Source: Bog-756 sp963713625 (lineage in GTDB: Bacteria; Actinomycetota; Acidimicrobiia; Acidimicrobiales; RAAP-2). Taken from it: a stretch of 64,000 bases of DNA. A program made the position numbers and the translations under genes. Of this stretch, positions 49,655 to 57,079 are shown piece after piece. The notes under the pieces were generated by a model. It saw only the letters and a list, made by a program, of their open reading frames with translations. It ran no database searches and was not told where the DNA came from. Numbering within the stretch: the first letter of the stretch is position 1; each line of letters starts with the position of its first letter. The stretch spans positions 496,001 through 560,000 of the forward strand of contig CAVQMN010000011.1 in assembly GCA_963713625.1 (NCBI GenBank). The letters are read 5' to 3'.

Positions 49655-50917
49655 TCAGCGGCTCAGCAGGTCCTTGGCGATGTGGGTGACCTGGATCTCG
49701 TCGGTGCCCGCGTAGATCTGGAAGACCTTGGCATCACGGGCCAGCTGCTCCACGCGGAATTCGGCCATGTACCCGTTTCCACCGAAAAGCTGCACGGCCT
49801 CCATGGCCACCTGGCTGGCGGCCTGGGCCGAGTAGAGCTTCATGGCCGAAGCCTCGGCCAGCGTGAGGCTCTTGCCTGCGGCAGACAGCTCGATGTGCCG
49901 GAAGACCAGGTTCTGCACGTTGAGCCTGGCCACCTCCATGTTGGCCAGCTTGAGCTGGATGAGCTGGCGGTCCCCGATGGGCTGTCCCCACAGCATCCGG
50001 CTCTTGGCGTAGTCGATCGACAGGGCGAGACACTCCTCGATGAGGCCGAGGGACATGGCCGCCAGGCCGGCACGTTCGGTGACGAAGTTTCCCTTGGCCG
50101 ACTCGCGCCCGCTGCCCGGACGCTCCTCCTCGGTCTCCCCGAGGAGGTGGGTCCTGTCCACCCGGACATCGGAGAGGAAGAGCTCGCCGGTGGGGGAGGA
50201 GTGCAGGCCCATCTTGCGGAACGGCTTGGACTGCTCGAGGCCGGGAGTACCGCTGTCCAGCACGAAGGTGAGCACCTGGCGATCACGTATCGGGGTGTCA
50301 GACCCGTCGTCCAACTTGGCGTAGAAGACGATGGTGTCGGCGAAAGGTCCGTTGGTGATGAAGGTCTTGTTGCCGTTCAGGATGTACTCGTCACCGTCAC
50401 GACGGGCGGTGGACTTCATCCCGCCCAGGGCGTCCGAACCCGAATCGGGCTCGGTGATGGCCCACGCCCCCACTTTTTCGGCGGTGAGGAGGTCGAGTCC
50501 CCACCGTTCCATCTGGGCCGGCGTGCCCTGCTTCATGATGGTGCCCGCGGCCAGCCCCACACTCACGCCCATGGCGGTGACGATGCCCGGGCAGTAGTGG
50601 CACAGTTCGATGATCGGAATGAGGGTCATGGCCGCGGCACCGCCGTCGCCGCGGCGCTCGGGCTGTGCCGGTTCGACCCCGGACCGGGCCTCGGATCCCG
50701 AACCGGCCCCGGCGTCGGCGGCCTTGCGCCCGAGCTGAGCCTTGAAGCGGTCCCGGGCCATCTGATCCATGCCGAAGGTGGCGTAGAGCTTGCGGATGAT
50801 GTCGTAGGGGGCCATGTCGCCGAACTCGAGGGCGTCGATGTTCGGCACCACCTCCGCCTCCACGAAGCGGCGCACGGCGTCGCGCACCATCAATTGCTCT
50901 TCGGACCATTCGAACAC
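49655..50917 (-). CDS. Acyl-CoA dehydrogenase
   Basis: This is a 420-residue acyl-CoA dehydrogenase. It begins MFEWSEEQLMVRDAVRRFVEAEV. It has AWAITEPDSGSDALGGM near 160, EYILNGNKTFITNGPFADTI near 185, and a C-terminal VQLFGGNGYMAEFRVEQLARDAKVFQIYAGTDEIQ. That is the classical FAD/active-site region, with the family's catalytic Glu or equivalent in it. A Gly/Ser insertion near residue 75 (AGSGSEARSG) is unusual. Upstream of it on the other strand is glbO. It is probably monocistronic. Confidence 0.9.
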   Translation of the reverse strand: MFEWSEEQLMVRDAVRRFVEAEVVPNIDALEFGDMAPYDIIRKLYATFGMDQMARDRFKAQLGRKAADAGAGSGSEARSGVEPAQPERRGDGGAAAMTLIPIIELCHYCPGIVTAMGVSVGLAAGTIMKQGTPAQMERWGLDLLTAEKVGAWAITEPDSGSDALGGMKSTARRDGDEYILNGNKTFITNGPFADTIVFYAKLDDGSDTPIRDRQVLTFVLDSGTPGLEQSKPFRKMGLHSSPTGELFLSDVRVDRTHLLGETEEERPGSGRESAKGNFVTERAGLAAMSLGLIEECLALSIDYAKSRMLWGQPIGDRQLIQLKLANMEVARLNVQNLVFRHIELSAAGKSLTLAEASAMKLYSAQAASQVAMEAVQLFGGNGYMAEFRVEQLARDAKVFQIYAGTDEIQVTHIAKDLLSR

Positions 50918-50982
50918 GGTGGACCCCCAGTCGCCCGTTCCATTCCCGGGATTGGATGGTTTGAGGCTAACCGAGGTCGGCC

Positions 50983-50988
50983 TACAGT
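50983..50988 (+). promoter_or_regulatory. Candidate -10 box (TACAGT) of glbO
   Basis: TACAGT lies 6 nt before the GTG at 50995 with no Shine-Dalgarno sequence. Confidence 0.4.
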
Positions 50989-50994
50989 CGATAC

Positions 50995-51390
50995 GTGCTT
51001 CATCTGAGACGGGAGCCCGAGCAGACGGCCTATGAGCGCTGGGGCGGCGAGGAGTTCTTCACCGCCCTGGTCGAACGTTTCTACGCCGGCGTGGTCGTCG
51101 ATCCGGTGCTCCGGCCCCTGTATCCCGACGACCTGACTGAGCCGAAGGCCCACCTGGCTCTGTTCCTGATGCAGTACTGGGGCGGTCCGCGCCGGTACAG
51201 CGAGCAGCGCGGACACCCCCGTCTCAGGATGCGCCACGCCCCGTTCGTCATCGGGACGGCCGAGTCCGACGCCTGGCTGCGGCATATGACCGATGCCGTC
51301 CAGGCGGCGGAGCTGCCGGCGGCCGACGAGGAAGAGCTGCTCGACTACCTCCGCATGGCTGCCCGCAGCCTGATCAACGCGCCCACCTGA
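50995..51390 (+). CDS. glbO: Group II truncated haemoglobin
   Basis: This 131-residue haem protein is of the TrHbO (group II) class, used for oxygen or peroxide/NO chemistry at the membrane. It shows YERWGGEEFFTALVERFYAGV, PLYPDD near 38, QYWGGPRRYSEQRGHPRLRMRH near 62 (with the proximal His and Tyr/Trp-rich pocket) and the C-terminal helix AEELLDYLRMAARS. Length matches GlbO. It stands alone in the window and is divergent from an acyl-CoA dehydrogenase. Confidence 0.93.
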   Translation: MLHLRREPEQTAYERWGGEEFFTALVERFYAGVVVDPVLRPLYPDDLTEPKAHLALFLMQYWGGPRRYSEQRGHPRLRMRHAPFVIGTAESDAWLRHMTDAVQAAELPAADEEELLDYLRMAARSLINAPT

Positions 51391-51398
51391 TCGCGCCG

Positions 51399-51440
51399 CC
51401 CGCACCCGTCGGCCCGCACCCGCCGCCCCGCACCCGCGGT
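51399..51440. repeat. Three 14-bp tandem copies (CCCGCACCCG core)
   Basis: The core CCCGCACCCG starts at 51399, 51413 and 51427, exactly 14 bp apart, in the 118-bp gap between convergent glbO and SDR genes. The remainder of the gap is C/G-rich with further degenerate copies. No gene is seen there. Confidence 0.85.
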
Positions 51441-51508
51441 CCCACGCCGTCGCGACCACCCGCCGTCCCGACCGCCCCCGCCGCACGCCGGAAGTGCCCG
51501 TCACCTGG

Positions 51509-52297
51509 TCACCAGGTCATGCCGAGCGTCCGGCGCATGGCCGATTCGAAGCGGGCGTCGTCAAGCTGGGCCCTGGCGGCCAGGATGGTGATGGCGTCTT
51601 CCCCCACCGGAACCCGTAACGGCGTGGTGGGGTCCTCGATGGCGTGGCGGATGGCCAGGGCCACCGACTCGGGCCCGGGTCGCCCGCCCGGGCCGGCCAC
51701 CTTGGCGTCGGTGCCCTCCCACTCCTCCCACAGCTGACGGTAGGCACTGGAGCCGGCGACGTTGTCGGCCGGCTTCATGCCCGGGGCGATGTAGCCGGGC
51801 TGGACGATGACCACCCTGATACCGAAGTGGCCGAGCTCGTAGTGCATCGACTCGGAGATGGCCTCGAGGGCGTGCTTGGTGGCGGAGTAGGGACCCTCGA
51901 GCGGTGTCGCCACCCGTCCCTGGACCGAGCTCACGTTGATGATCACGCCGCTGCCCCGGGCCCGCCATTGGGGGAGCACCTGCTGCATGAGCCGGAGAGG
52001 TCCGAAGGTGTTGGTCTCGAACATGGTGCGCAGCTGCTCGACGGTGAAGTCCTCCATGGGACCCTTTCCCGAGATGGCCGCGTTGTTGATGACGGCGTCG
52101 AGCTCGCCCGCCTGCGCCAGTGCGTCTCGGATGGATTCGTCGTCGGTGACGTCGAGGGGAAGCCGAAGGGCGACGTCGAGGTCTTTGAGCAGCGAGGCGT
52201 CCCGGGCCGTGGCGATGACCTCGTGACCGGCCCCGGAGAGCTCCTCGGCCGTGGCCGCTCCGATGGCCCGGGCGGAGCCGGTGATCAGGATGCGCAT
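51509..52297 (-). CDS. Short-chain dehydrogenase/reductase
   Basis: This 262-residue classical SDR has the cofactor loop ITGSARAIGAATAEEL at residue 5, NNAAISG near 75, the catalytic Ser in INVSSVQG near 125 and the YSATKHALEA motif (Tyr-Lys) near 140. The preference for NAD or NADP is not clear; ARD after the second strand hints at NADP. The ATG at 52297 follows a TACGCT box, so it probably has its own promoter despite lying 67 bp downstream of the amidoligase-like operon. Confidence 0.88.
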   Translation of the reverse strand: MRILITGSARAIGAATAEELSGAGHEVIATARDASLLKDLDVALRLPLDVTDDESIRDALAQAGELDAVINNAAISGKGPMEDFTVEQLRTMFETNTFGPLRLMQQVLPQWRARGSGVIINVSSVQGRVATPLEGPYSATKHALEAISESMHYELGHFGIRVVIVQPGYIAPGMKPADNVAGSSAYRQLWEEWEGTDAKVAGPGGRPGPESVALAIRHAIEDPTTPLRVPVGEDAITILAARAQLDDARFESAMRRTLGMTW

Positions 52298-52304
52298 GGA
52301 GGCG

Positions 52305-52310
52305 AGCGTA
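52305..52310 (-). promoter_or_regulatory. Candidate -10 box (TACGCT) of the SDR gene
   Basis: The hexamer ends 7 nt before the ATG at 52297, with no ribosome-binding site. Confidence 0.4.
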
Positions 52311-52364
52311 GTCAGTGACTCCCCCGACAGGGTGGTCCCCGGTGAGACCTCGGGCGCTCTGGGG

Positions 52365-53258
52365 TCAGTGGGCGGGGCCGACCTCGGCCGACCGGCTGAC
52401 GTCCACCGAGACATCCAGCAGATGCGAGTCACCGCCCCCGAACACGATGCCCTTGAGCGGCGATACATCGGAGTAGTCGCGCCCCCATGCCGTGGTCACG
52501 TACGTCGGCCCCACGATCTTGTCGTTGGTCGGATCGACATCGAGCCACCCCCACCCGGGGACGAACACCGAAGGCCACGCGTGGGAGGCGTCGGCCCCGA
52601 CCCGACGCTCCCCGCCCTCGGGGGCTGCGGTCTCCAGGTAGCCGCTGACGTACCGCGCGGCCAGACCCAACGACCGGAAGCACCCGATGGCCAGATGGGC
52701 GAAGTCCTGACAGACGCCCCGGCGGAATTGGAGGACTTCCGCCAGCGGTGTCGTCACCGTGGTGAACCCGGGGTCGTAGACGAAGTCGGTGAAGATCCGC
52801 TCGGTGACCTCGGCGATGGCGTCGACCACGGGTCTCCCCGCCGGAAAGGAGCGCTCGGCGTAGCCGCGGACGTCGGGGGACAAGGGCACCAGCGGCGATT
52901 CGAAGCAGAACTCACGGGCGGCCAGCATCTCGACGCTCAGATCGGTGGCCAACGAGTCGCGCACCTGTTCCCATTCCGGTCCGACGGGTGGGAGGGGCTC
53001 GCCGCCCGACACCGACACCGAGCTGGTCGATGTGACCGTGAGCTCGGTGAAGGGTCCGTCGACGACGAAGGAGAGCACCGGATTGCCGAAGAAGTCGGAC
53101 CGCTCCGACCAACTGGTCGGCGTGGGTTCGACCACCAGATCACTGGCCAGGCAGTGCTGACGGGAGGTGTCACGGGGCCGGAGGTGGGCCTCGTTCCGGC
53201 AGCGTGAGACGGGCGCGTTGTACCGGTAGTTGGTGCGATGGACGATCCGGTACATCAC
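52365..53258 (-). CDS. Transglutaminase-like protein of the ATP-grasp/alpha-E operon
   Basis: This 297-residue protein has a beta-rich N-terminal domain (MYRIVHRTNYRYNAPVSRCRNEAHLRPR) and a transglutaminase core with the catalytic triad: Cys in FRRGVCQDFAHLA, His in GADASHAWPSVF and Asp in WLDVDPTNDKIVG. A conserved tail is GRDYSDVSPLKGI. Such proteins usually act as cysteine peptidases or amide-forming transferases. It is the last gene of the operon, overlapping the fused ATP-grasp gene by 4 bp (GTGA). The arrangement resembles mycobacterial Rv2409c next to Rv2410c and Rv2411c, from memory. Confidence 0.88.
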   Translation of the reverse strand: MMYRIVHRTNYRYNAPVSRCRNEAHLRPRDTSRQHCLASDLVVEPTPTSWSERSDFFGNPVLSFVVDGPFTELTVTSTSSVSVSGGEPLPPVGPEWEQVRDSLATDLSVEMLAAREFCFESPLVPLSPDVRGYAERSFPAGRPVVDAIAEVTERIFTDFVYDPGFTTVTTPLAEVLQFRRGVCQDFAHLAIGCFRSLGLAARYVSGYLETAAPEGGERRVGADASHAWPSVFVPGWGWLDVDPTNDKIVGPTYVTTAWGRDYSDVSPLKGIVFGGGDSHLLDVSVDVSRSAEVGPAH

Positions 53259-55984
53259 CGGGCCCTCCCGTTCGGGTCGGGACGCCAGCCGTCCAGCACC
53301 GACAGCCGCTCGTGGGCGAAGAACGTGTGGCGGAGGCTGTCGAGCAGTTCGGCCAGGAGGCCGTCGACCCGACTGAGGACCATGTCGAGCTCGGGGCGCC
53401 GCCCGGCATCGGCATCGACGACGGCCAGCCGTCCGGCATCGGTGAGCCGCAACATGGTCGTTGCCTCCAGGACCAACCGTTGTTCGTCCCCCATGCGTCG
53501 GGCCGGGGGCCGGGCGGGAAGATCGGCGAGGTGGTGGAAGAGGCGGTCGAGTTGGTAGATGACGCTCCGGGGGTTGGCGGCGTCGTAGACCATGAGGTCC
53601 ACGGCGCCGGCCACCTGCATGATCGAACCGGAACGGCGCCGGAAGGTGATGAGGCTGTCCGAGGACTTGAGGAGCGATTCGACCAACAGGTCCTCGACCA
53701 CCGCGGCCCGGCGGCGGACCAGCACGGCCCGGATCAGGCGCACCAGGGACTGGGCCCGCTCGAGCCGCCGTCCGGCATCGAGGAACAGCCAGGCCGAGTC
53801 GCGCTCCATGTTCTCCGCCGACAGTCCGGTGAGGCCGAGGAGGGCCTGGAGCAGGCGCTGCAGACTCGACTGGAGGCCGACCAGCTGGGTGGGTGGTCGG
53901 TTGCGGAGCCGGGCCACCTCTTCTTCGACGTCACCGACCAGTTGCCAGCTGTCGCTCGAGAGCTGCTCCCGCACCGAGTAGGCCGCATCGACCAGCAGGC
54001 CGAGTGACGAGACGAGGCTGCCGTCCACACCGGCGTCGAGGACCAGGGCCAGCGCCCGCCGATCGGTCGGGAGTTCGGGATCGGGCGCGGTCTCCGCGGC
54101 CGGAGCGCCCCCGGCGTCCGGTTCGGCCCCGGGCCCGGGCTCGAGCCCGCTGTCCAGCTCGCCGTCGAGCTCGGGCTCAGGCTCGGAGACCGGGTCGAAG
54201 CCGGAGACGGCCCCGAGGGCGGAGAGGAGGACCTGCAGCGACTCGGCTCCTCCGTCCACGCCCAGTCCGAGGGGCTGGTCGAGTCGGGTGAGCACGGTCC
54301 GGATGAGGCGGATCACCAACTCGGCGTGCTCGGCGGTTCGACCGAGGACGAAGAGCTGGGCGGCCACCCGCCCCGGCAGCGGGGTGGCCAGGTCGGGTGC
54401 CACCGGCTGGCTGGCCCTGGCCCCGGCCGTGCGCAGCCAGGCGCTCTGCTGCAGGGCCGGCTCCGCCGACGCCACCCAGGTGTCCTTGCTGGTGCCTTTG
54501 CGCCGGCTCGAGATCATCACCTCGGCCGGGTTGCCGGCCACCCGGGTCAGGCCGCCGGGCATCACGGTGTACCCGTGGTTCCGCCCGCTGTTGTTGCTGT
54601 CGTCGGTCACCGCAAATGTACGAAGGACCGTGGACCTGGGTTCGACCTCCCCGATGCCGGTGACCGTCGGGGCCGTGGAGGGTTCGATGACTTCTTGTCC
54701 CACCCACTGGCCCGGCCGCGACCGGATGCGGTCGCCCAACTCGTCGAGGGCGGCGGCCGACAAGGTGGACGCCATCACCGGCCGGTCGGTGGCCGAGGGT
54801 CGGACCGGGAGGATCATCAGGTGCTCGAGGTGGGCCAACACGTGGCTGAGCCCCGGCTGTCGCCCGCACCACCAGGTGTCGGGGCCCCGGAGGGCCAGCT
54901 CCTCGCCGAGCAGGGCCGGCGCCAGCGTTCCGAGGAGGCCGGTGAGCGCCGGGTCTTCGATGACCCCGCTGCCCAGGGGATTGACCACCGTGACCCGCCC
55001 CCGCCGGGCCACTTCGAGCAGCCCGGGCACGCCGAGCAGCGAGTCGGCCCGGAGCTCGACGGGATCACACCACTCGTCGTCGACCCGCCGGATGACCACG
55101 TCCACCGGATCGAGTCCGCCGAGCGAGCGCAGCCACACCCGGTTGTTGGCCACCGCCAGATCGCGGCCTTCGACGAGTGAGTAGCCGAGGTAGGAGGCCA
55201 GATAGGCGTGCTCGAAGTAGGTCTCGCTGAGCGGACCGGGCGTGAGGATCACCACGCGGGGTTCGTCCGTGCCGTCCGGAGCGGCCCTGGCCACCCCGGC
55301 CCGGATGGACCGGAAGAAACCGGCCAGGCGTTCGACGCCCAGCTCGCGCTGCAGCGTGGGGAGGATCCGGGAGAGGATGGTGCGGTTGACCAAGGCGTAG
55401 CCGAGTCCGGACGGCGCCTGGATGCGGTCACCCAGGGCCCGGAACTCACCCTGCCCGTCACGGGCCAGGTCCACCGCGGTGAGGAACAGACGGCGGCCGT
55501 CCTGGGCGTTGAGACCCACACAGGACCGCAGGAAGGCCGGATGTCCGAGGACCAGCTCGGCCGGGATGAGCCCCTGGGCCACGAGCCGGCGCTCACCGTA
55601 GAGATCGGCCAACACGAGGTCGAGGAGCGCGGCCCGTTGGGCGACGGCAGCTTCGAGATCCGCCCATTCGGTCTCGCCGATGACCAGTGGGCAGGGATCG
55701 AGCATCCAGGGCCGGCGTCTGCTCTGGTGGTCGATGGTGACGTTGTACGTCGCCCCTTCGTTGCGGAGCAGGCGGGACAGCTCGGTCCGTCGGGCCAGCA
55801 GTCCGCTGGGCCCCAATCCGGCCATGTCCGCCGCCACCTGTTTCCATCGGGTGCGTATGGCGCCGTCGGGGCCGAGGAACTCGTCGGCGCGCCCGGGGAC
55901 GGGGGTGTATCCGGGCCAGGTCGTGGCGCCACCCTCGAAGGTGCCCCCGTCCCCGAACGGTTCCGCAGTGGTCGCCGTGGTCAC
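53255..55984 (-). CDS. Circularly permuted ATP-grasp fused to alpha-E domain, ATP site degenerate
   Basis: A 909-residue protein. Residues 1-500 resemble circularly permuted ATP-grasp proteins: LLRNEGATYNVTIDHQ, LTPGPLSETYFEHAYLASYLG, RVDDEWCDPVELRADSLLGVPGLLEV and VNPLGSGVIEDPALTG. Residues 550-900 form an alpha-E (all-helical) domain, starting near PGRVAAQLFVLGRTAEHAELVIRL with a central acidic low-complexity insertion (SEPEPELDGELDSGLEP). Where the neighbouring paralogue has KLVVKPANESGGYG, this one has HLMILPVRPSATDRP, so the usual Lys and Gly-rich loop are missing and it may be inactive or non-canonical. It starts at GTG 55984, 10 nt after the alpha-E stop. Mycobacterial Rv2567 has this same domain fusion. 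Confidence 0.85.
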   Translation of the reverse strand: MTTATTAEPFGDGGTFEGGATTWPGYTPVPGRADEFLGPDGAIRTRWKQVAADMAGLGPSGLLARRTELSRLLRNEGATYNVTIDHQSRRRPWMLDPCPLVIGETEWADLEAAVAQRAALLDLVLADLYGERRLVAQGLIPAELVLGHPAFLRSCVGLNAQDGRRLFLTAVDLARDGQGEFRALGDRIQAPSGLGYALVNRTILSRILPTLQRELGVERLAGFFRSIRAGVARAAPDGTDEPRVVILTPGPLSETYFEHAYLASYLGYSLVEGRDLAVANNRVWLRSLGGLDPVDVVIRRVDDEWCDPVELRADSLLGVPGLLEVARRGRVTVVNPLGSGVIEDPALTGLLGTLAPALLGEELALRGPDTWWCGRQPGLSHVLAHLEHLMILPVRPSATDRPVMASTLSAAALDELGDRIRSRPGQWVGQEVIEPSTAPTVTGIGEVEPRSTVLRTFAVTDDSNNSGRNHGYTVMPGGLTRVAGNPAEVMISSRRKGTSKDTWVASAEPALQQSAWLRTAGARASQPVAPDLATPLPGRVAAQLFVLGRTAEHAELVIRLIRTVLTRLDQPLGLGVDGGAESLQVLLSALGAVSGFDPVSEPEPELDGELDSGLEPGPGAEPDAGGAPAAETAPDPELPTDRRALALVLDAGVDGSLVSSLGLLVDAAYSVREQLSSDSWQLVGDVEEEVARLRNRPPTQLVGLQSSLQRLLQALLGLTGLSAENMERDSAWLFLDAGRRLERAQSLVRLIRAVLVRRRAAVVEDLLVESLLKSSDSLITFRRRSGSIMQVAGAVDLMVYDAANPRSVIYQLDRLFHHLADLPARPPARRMGDEQRLVLEATTMLRLTDAGRLAVVDADAGRRPELDMVLSRVDGLLAELLDSLRHTFFAHERLSVLDGWRPDPNGRAR

Positions 55985-56008
55985 GACGCCACGGTCACGA
56001 CGCCACGG
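55981..56008. repeat. 14-bp perfect duplication spanning stop and start of adjacent operon genes
   Basis: TCACGACGCCACGG is at 55981-55994 and again at 55995-56008. One copy holds the GTG start (55984) of the fused gene and the other the TGA stop (55997) of the alpha-E gene, on the minus strand. A single ancestral copy would have given a GTGA overlap. Confidence 0.85.
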
Positions 56009-57053
56009 ACGTGGGCTGCCAGTCGACGTCGGTGGGACGGAAGTAGGTCTGGTCGATCTGGTGGTGGACCTCGGACAGCGCCACCTGGACTTCGTCGAGG
56101 AACTCGCTGAGTCCGCCGAGGGCCAGACGGGGGACGGCGGCCGACGCCACCAGCATGGCCGCGTTGGTGCAGGCATCGAGGGTGTCCTCGGCCCGGGCCA
56201 GACCCTTCAGCTGGCTGCGGGTCTCGGTCAGGCAGGCACTGACCGCCCGCGGGAACCGGTCGTCCTGGAGGAGGAAGCGCAGGGTGGACCCGCCCTGGGG
56301 GCGTGCCGGCATGGCCCGCCGGAACGGCTGGTAGGCGGCCAGCGAGCGGAGCACGGCCATCCAGTGGACCACGTCATAGGGGTCGTCGCCCCGCTTGAGA
56401 TGGAGGTCCTCCGAGCGGACATCCAGCACCCGGGTGGTCAGGTCGGCCCGCTCGAGATTCTGGCCGATGGTCAGGAACGACATGGCTTCGTCGCGGCTCA
56501 TGGTGCCGAGCAAGATACCGTTGATCCGCTGGCAGCCCTCGATCACCCGACGGAGCCACTGGACCCGCCCTTTGCGGGAGCGGGTCTCGTCGAGATAGTC
56601 CGAGCAGGTCAGCCACAGGTTGTTTCCGGCTTCCCACGCCTCGCGGGGCACGACGGGACGGGCCGTGCGCAGGTTCTCCCGGGCCGCGGCGATGGCCCCG
56701 AGGATGGACGACGGGTTGTTCTCGCTGTGGAGGAGGAACTCGATGACGTCTTCCTCGGCCGCGCCGGCCCCGAGATGGTCGGCCGGTGCCGAATAATGCT
56801 CGACGAACTCGCCGTCGACACCGGCGATGGCCAGGAGCGGCTCCCAGCCCACGTCCTCGCCCACCGGCATGTCGACGTGGGTGTCGGTGTGGACCTGCAC
56901 GATCCGGGCGGTGCACTCGGCCCGCTCCACGTAGCGCCCGGCCCAATAGACGGCTTCAGCCATTCGTGCCAGCAACATCTTCGGCTCCTCTGCTTCGTCT
57001 TGCGGTTCTGTCTGTTCCTTCGGAAGGTGTTCCTCGTCCGGCGGATGCTCCAT
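55995..57053 (-). CDS. Alpha-E domain protein
   Basis: This protein of about 352 residues is all-helical, opening with the alpha-E signature MLLARMAEAVYWAGRYVERAECTARIV. A long repeat of helical elements follows (WEAGNNLWLTCSDYLDETR, SFLTIGQNLERADLTTRVLDVR, GLSEFLDEVQVALSEVHHQIDQTYF). Alpha-E proteins occur almost only beside circularly permuted ATP-grasp and transglutaminase genes, suggesting a structural partner for peptide-like ligation. The start is either ATG at 57053 or ATG at 56978 (the usual family start, with GAGGAG upstream); the extra 25 residues are acidic and hydrophilic. Its catalytic role, if any, is unknown. Confidence 0.85.
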   Translation of the reverse strand: MEHPPDEEHLPKEQTEPQDEAEEPKMLLARMAEAVYWAGRYVERAECTARIVQVHTDTHVDMPVGEDVGWEPLLAIAGVDGEFVEHYSAPADHLGAGAAEEDVIEFLLHSENNPSSILGAIAAARENLRTARPVVPREAWEAGNNLWLTCSDYLDETRSRKGRVQWLRRVIEGCQRINGILLGTMSRDEAMSFLTIGQNLERADLTTRVLDVRSEDLHLKRGDDPYDVVHWMAVLRSLAAYQPFRRAMPARPQGGSTLRFLLQDDRFPRAVSACLTETRSQLKGLARAEDTLDACTNAAMLVASAAVPRLALGGLSEFLDEVQVALSEVHHQIDQTYFRPTDVDWQPTSVAS

Positions 57054-57079
57054 CGTGATTCCTGATCGCTCGTGGTCGG

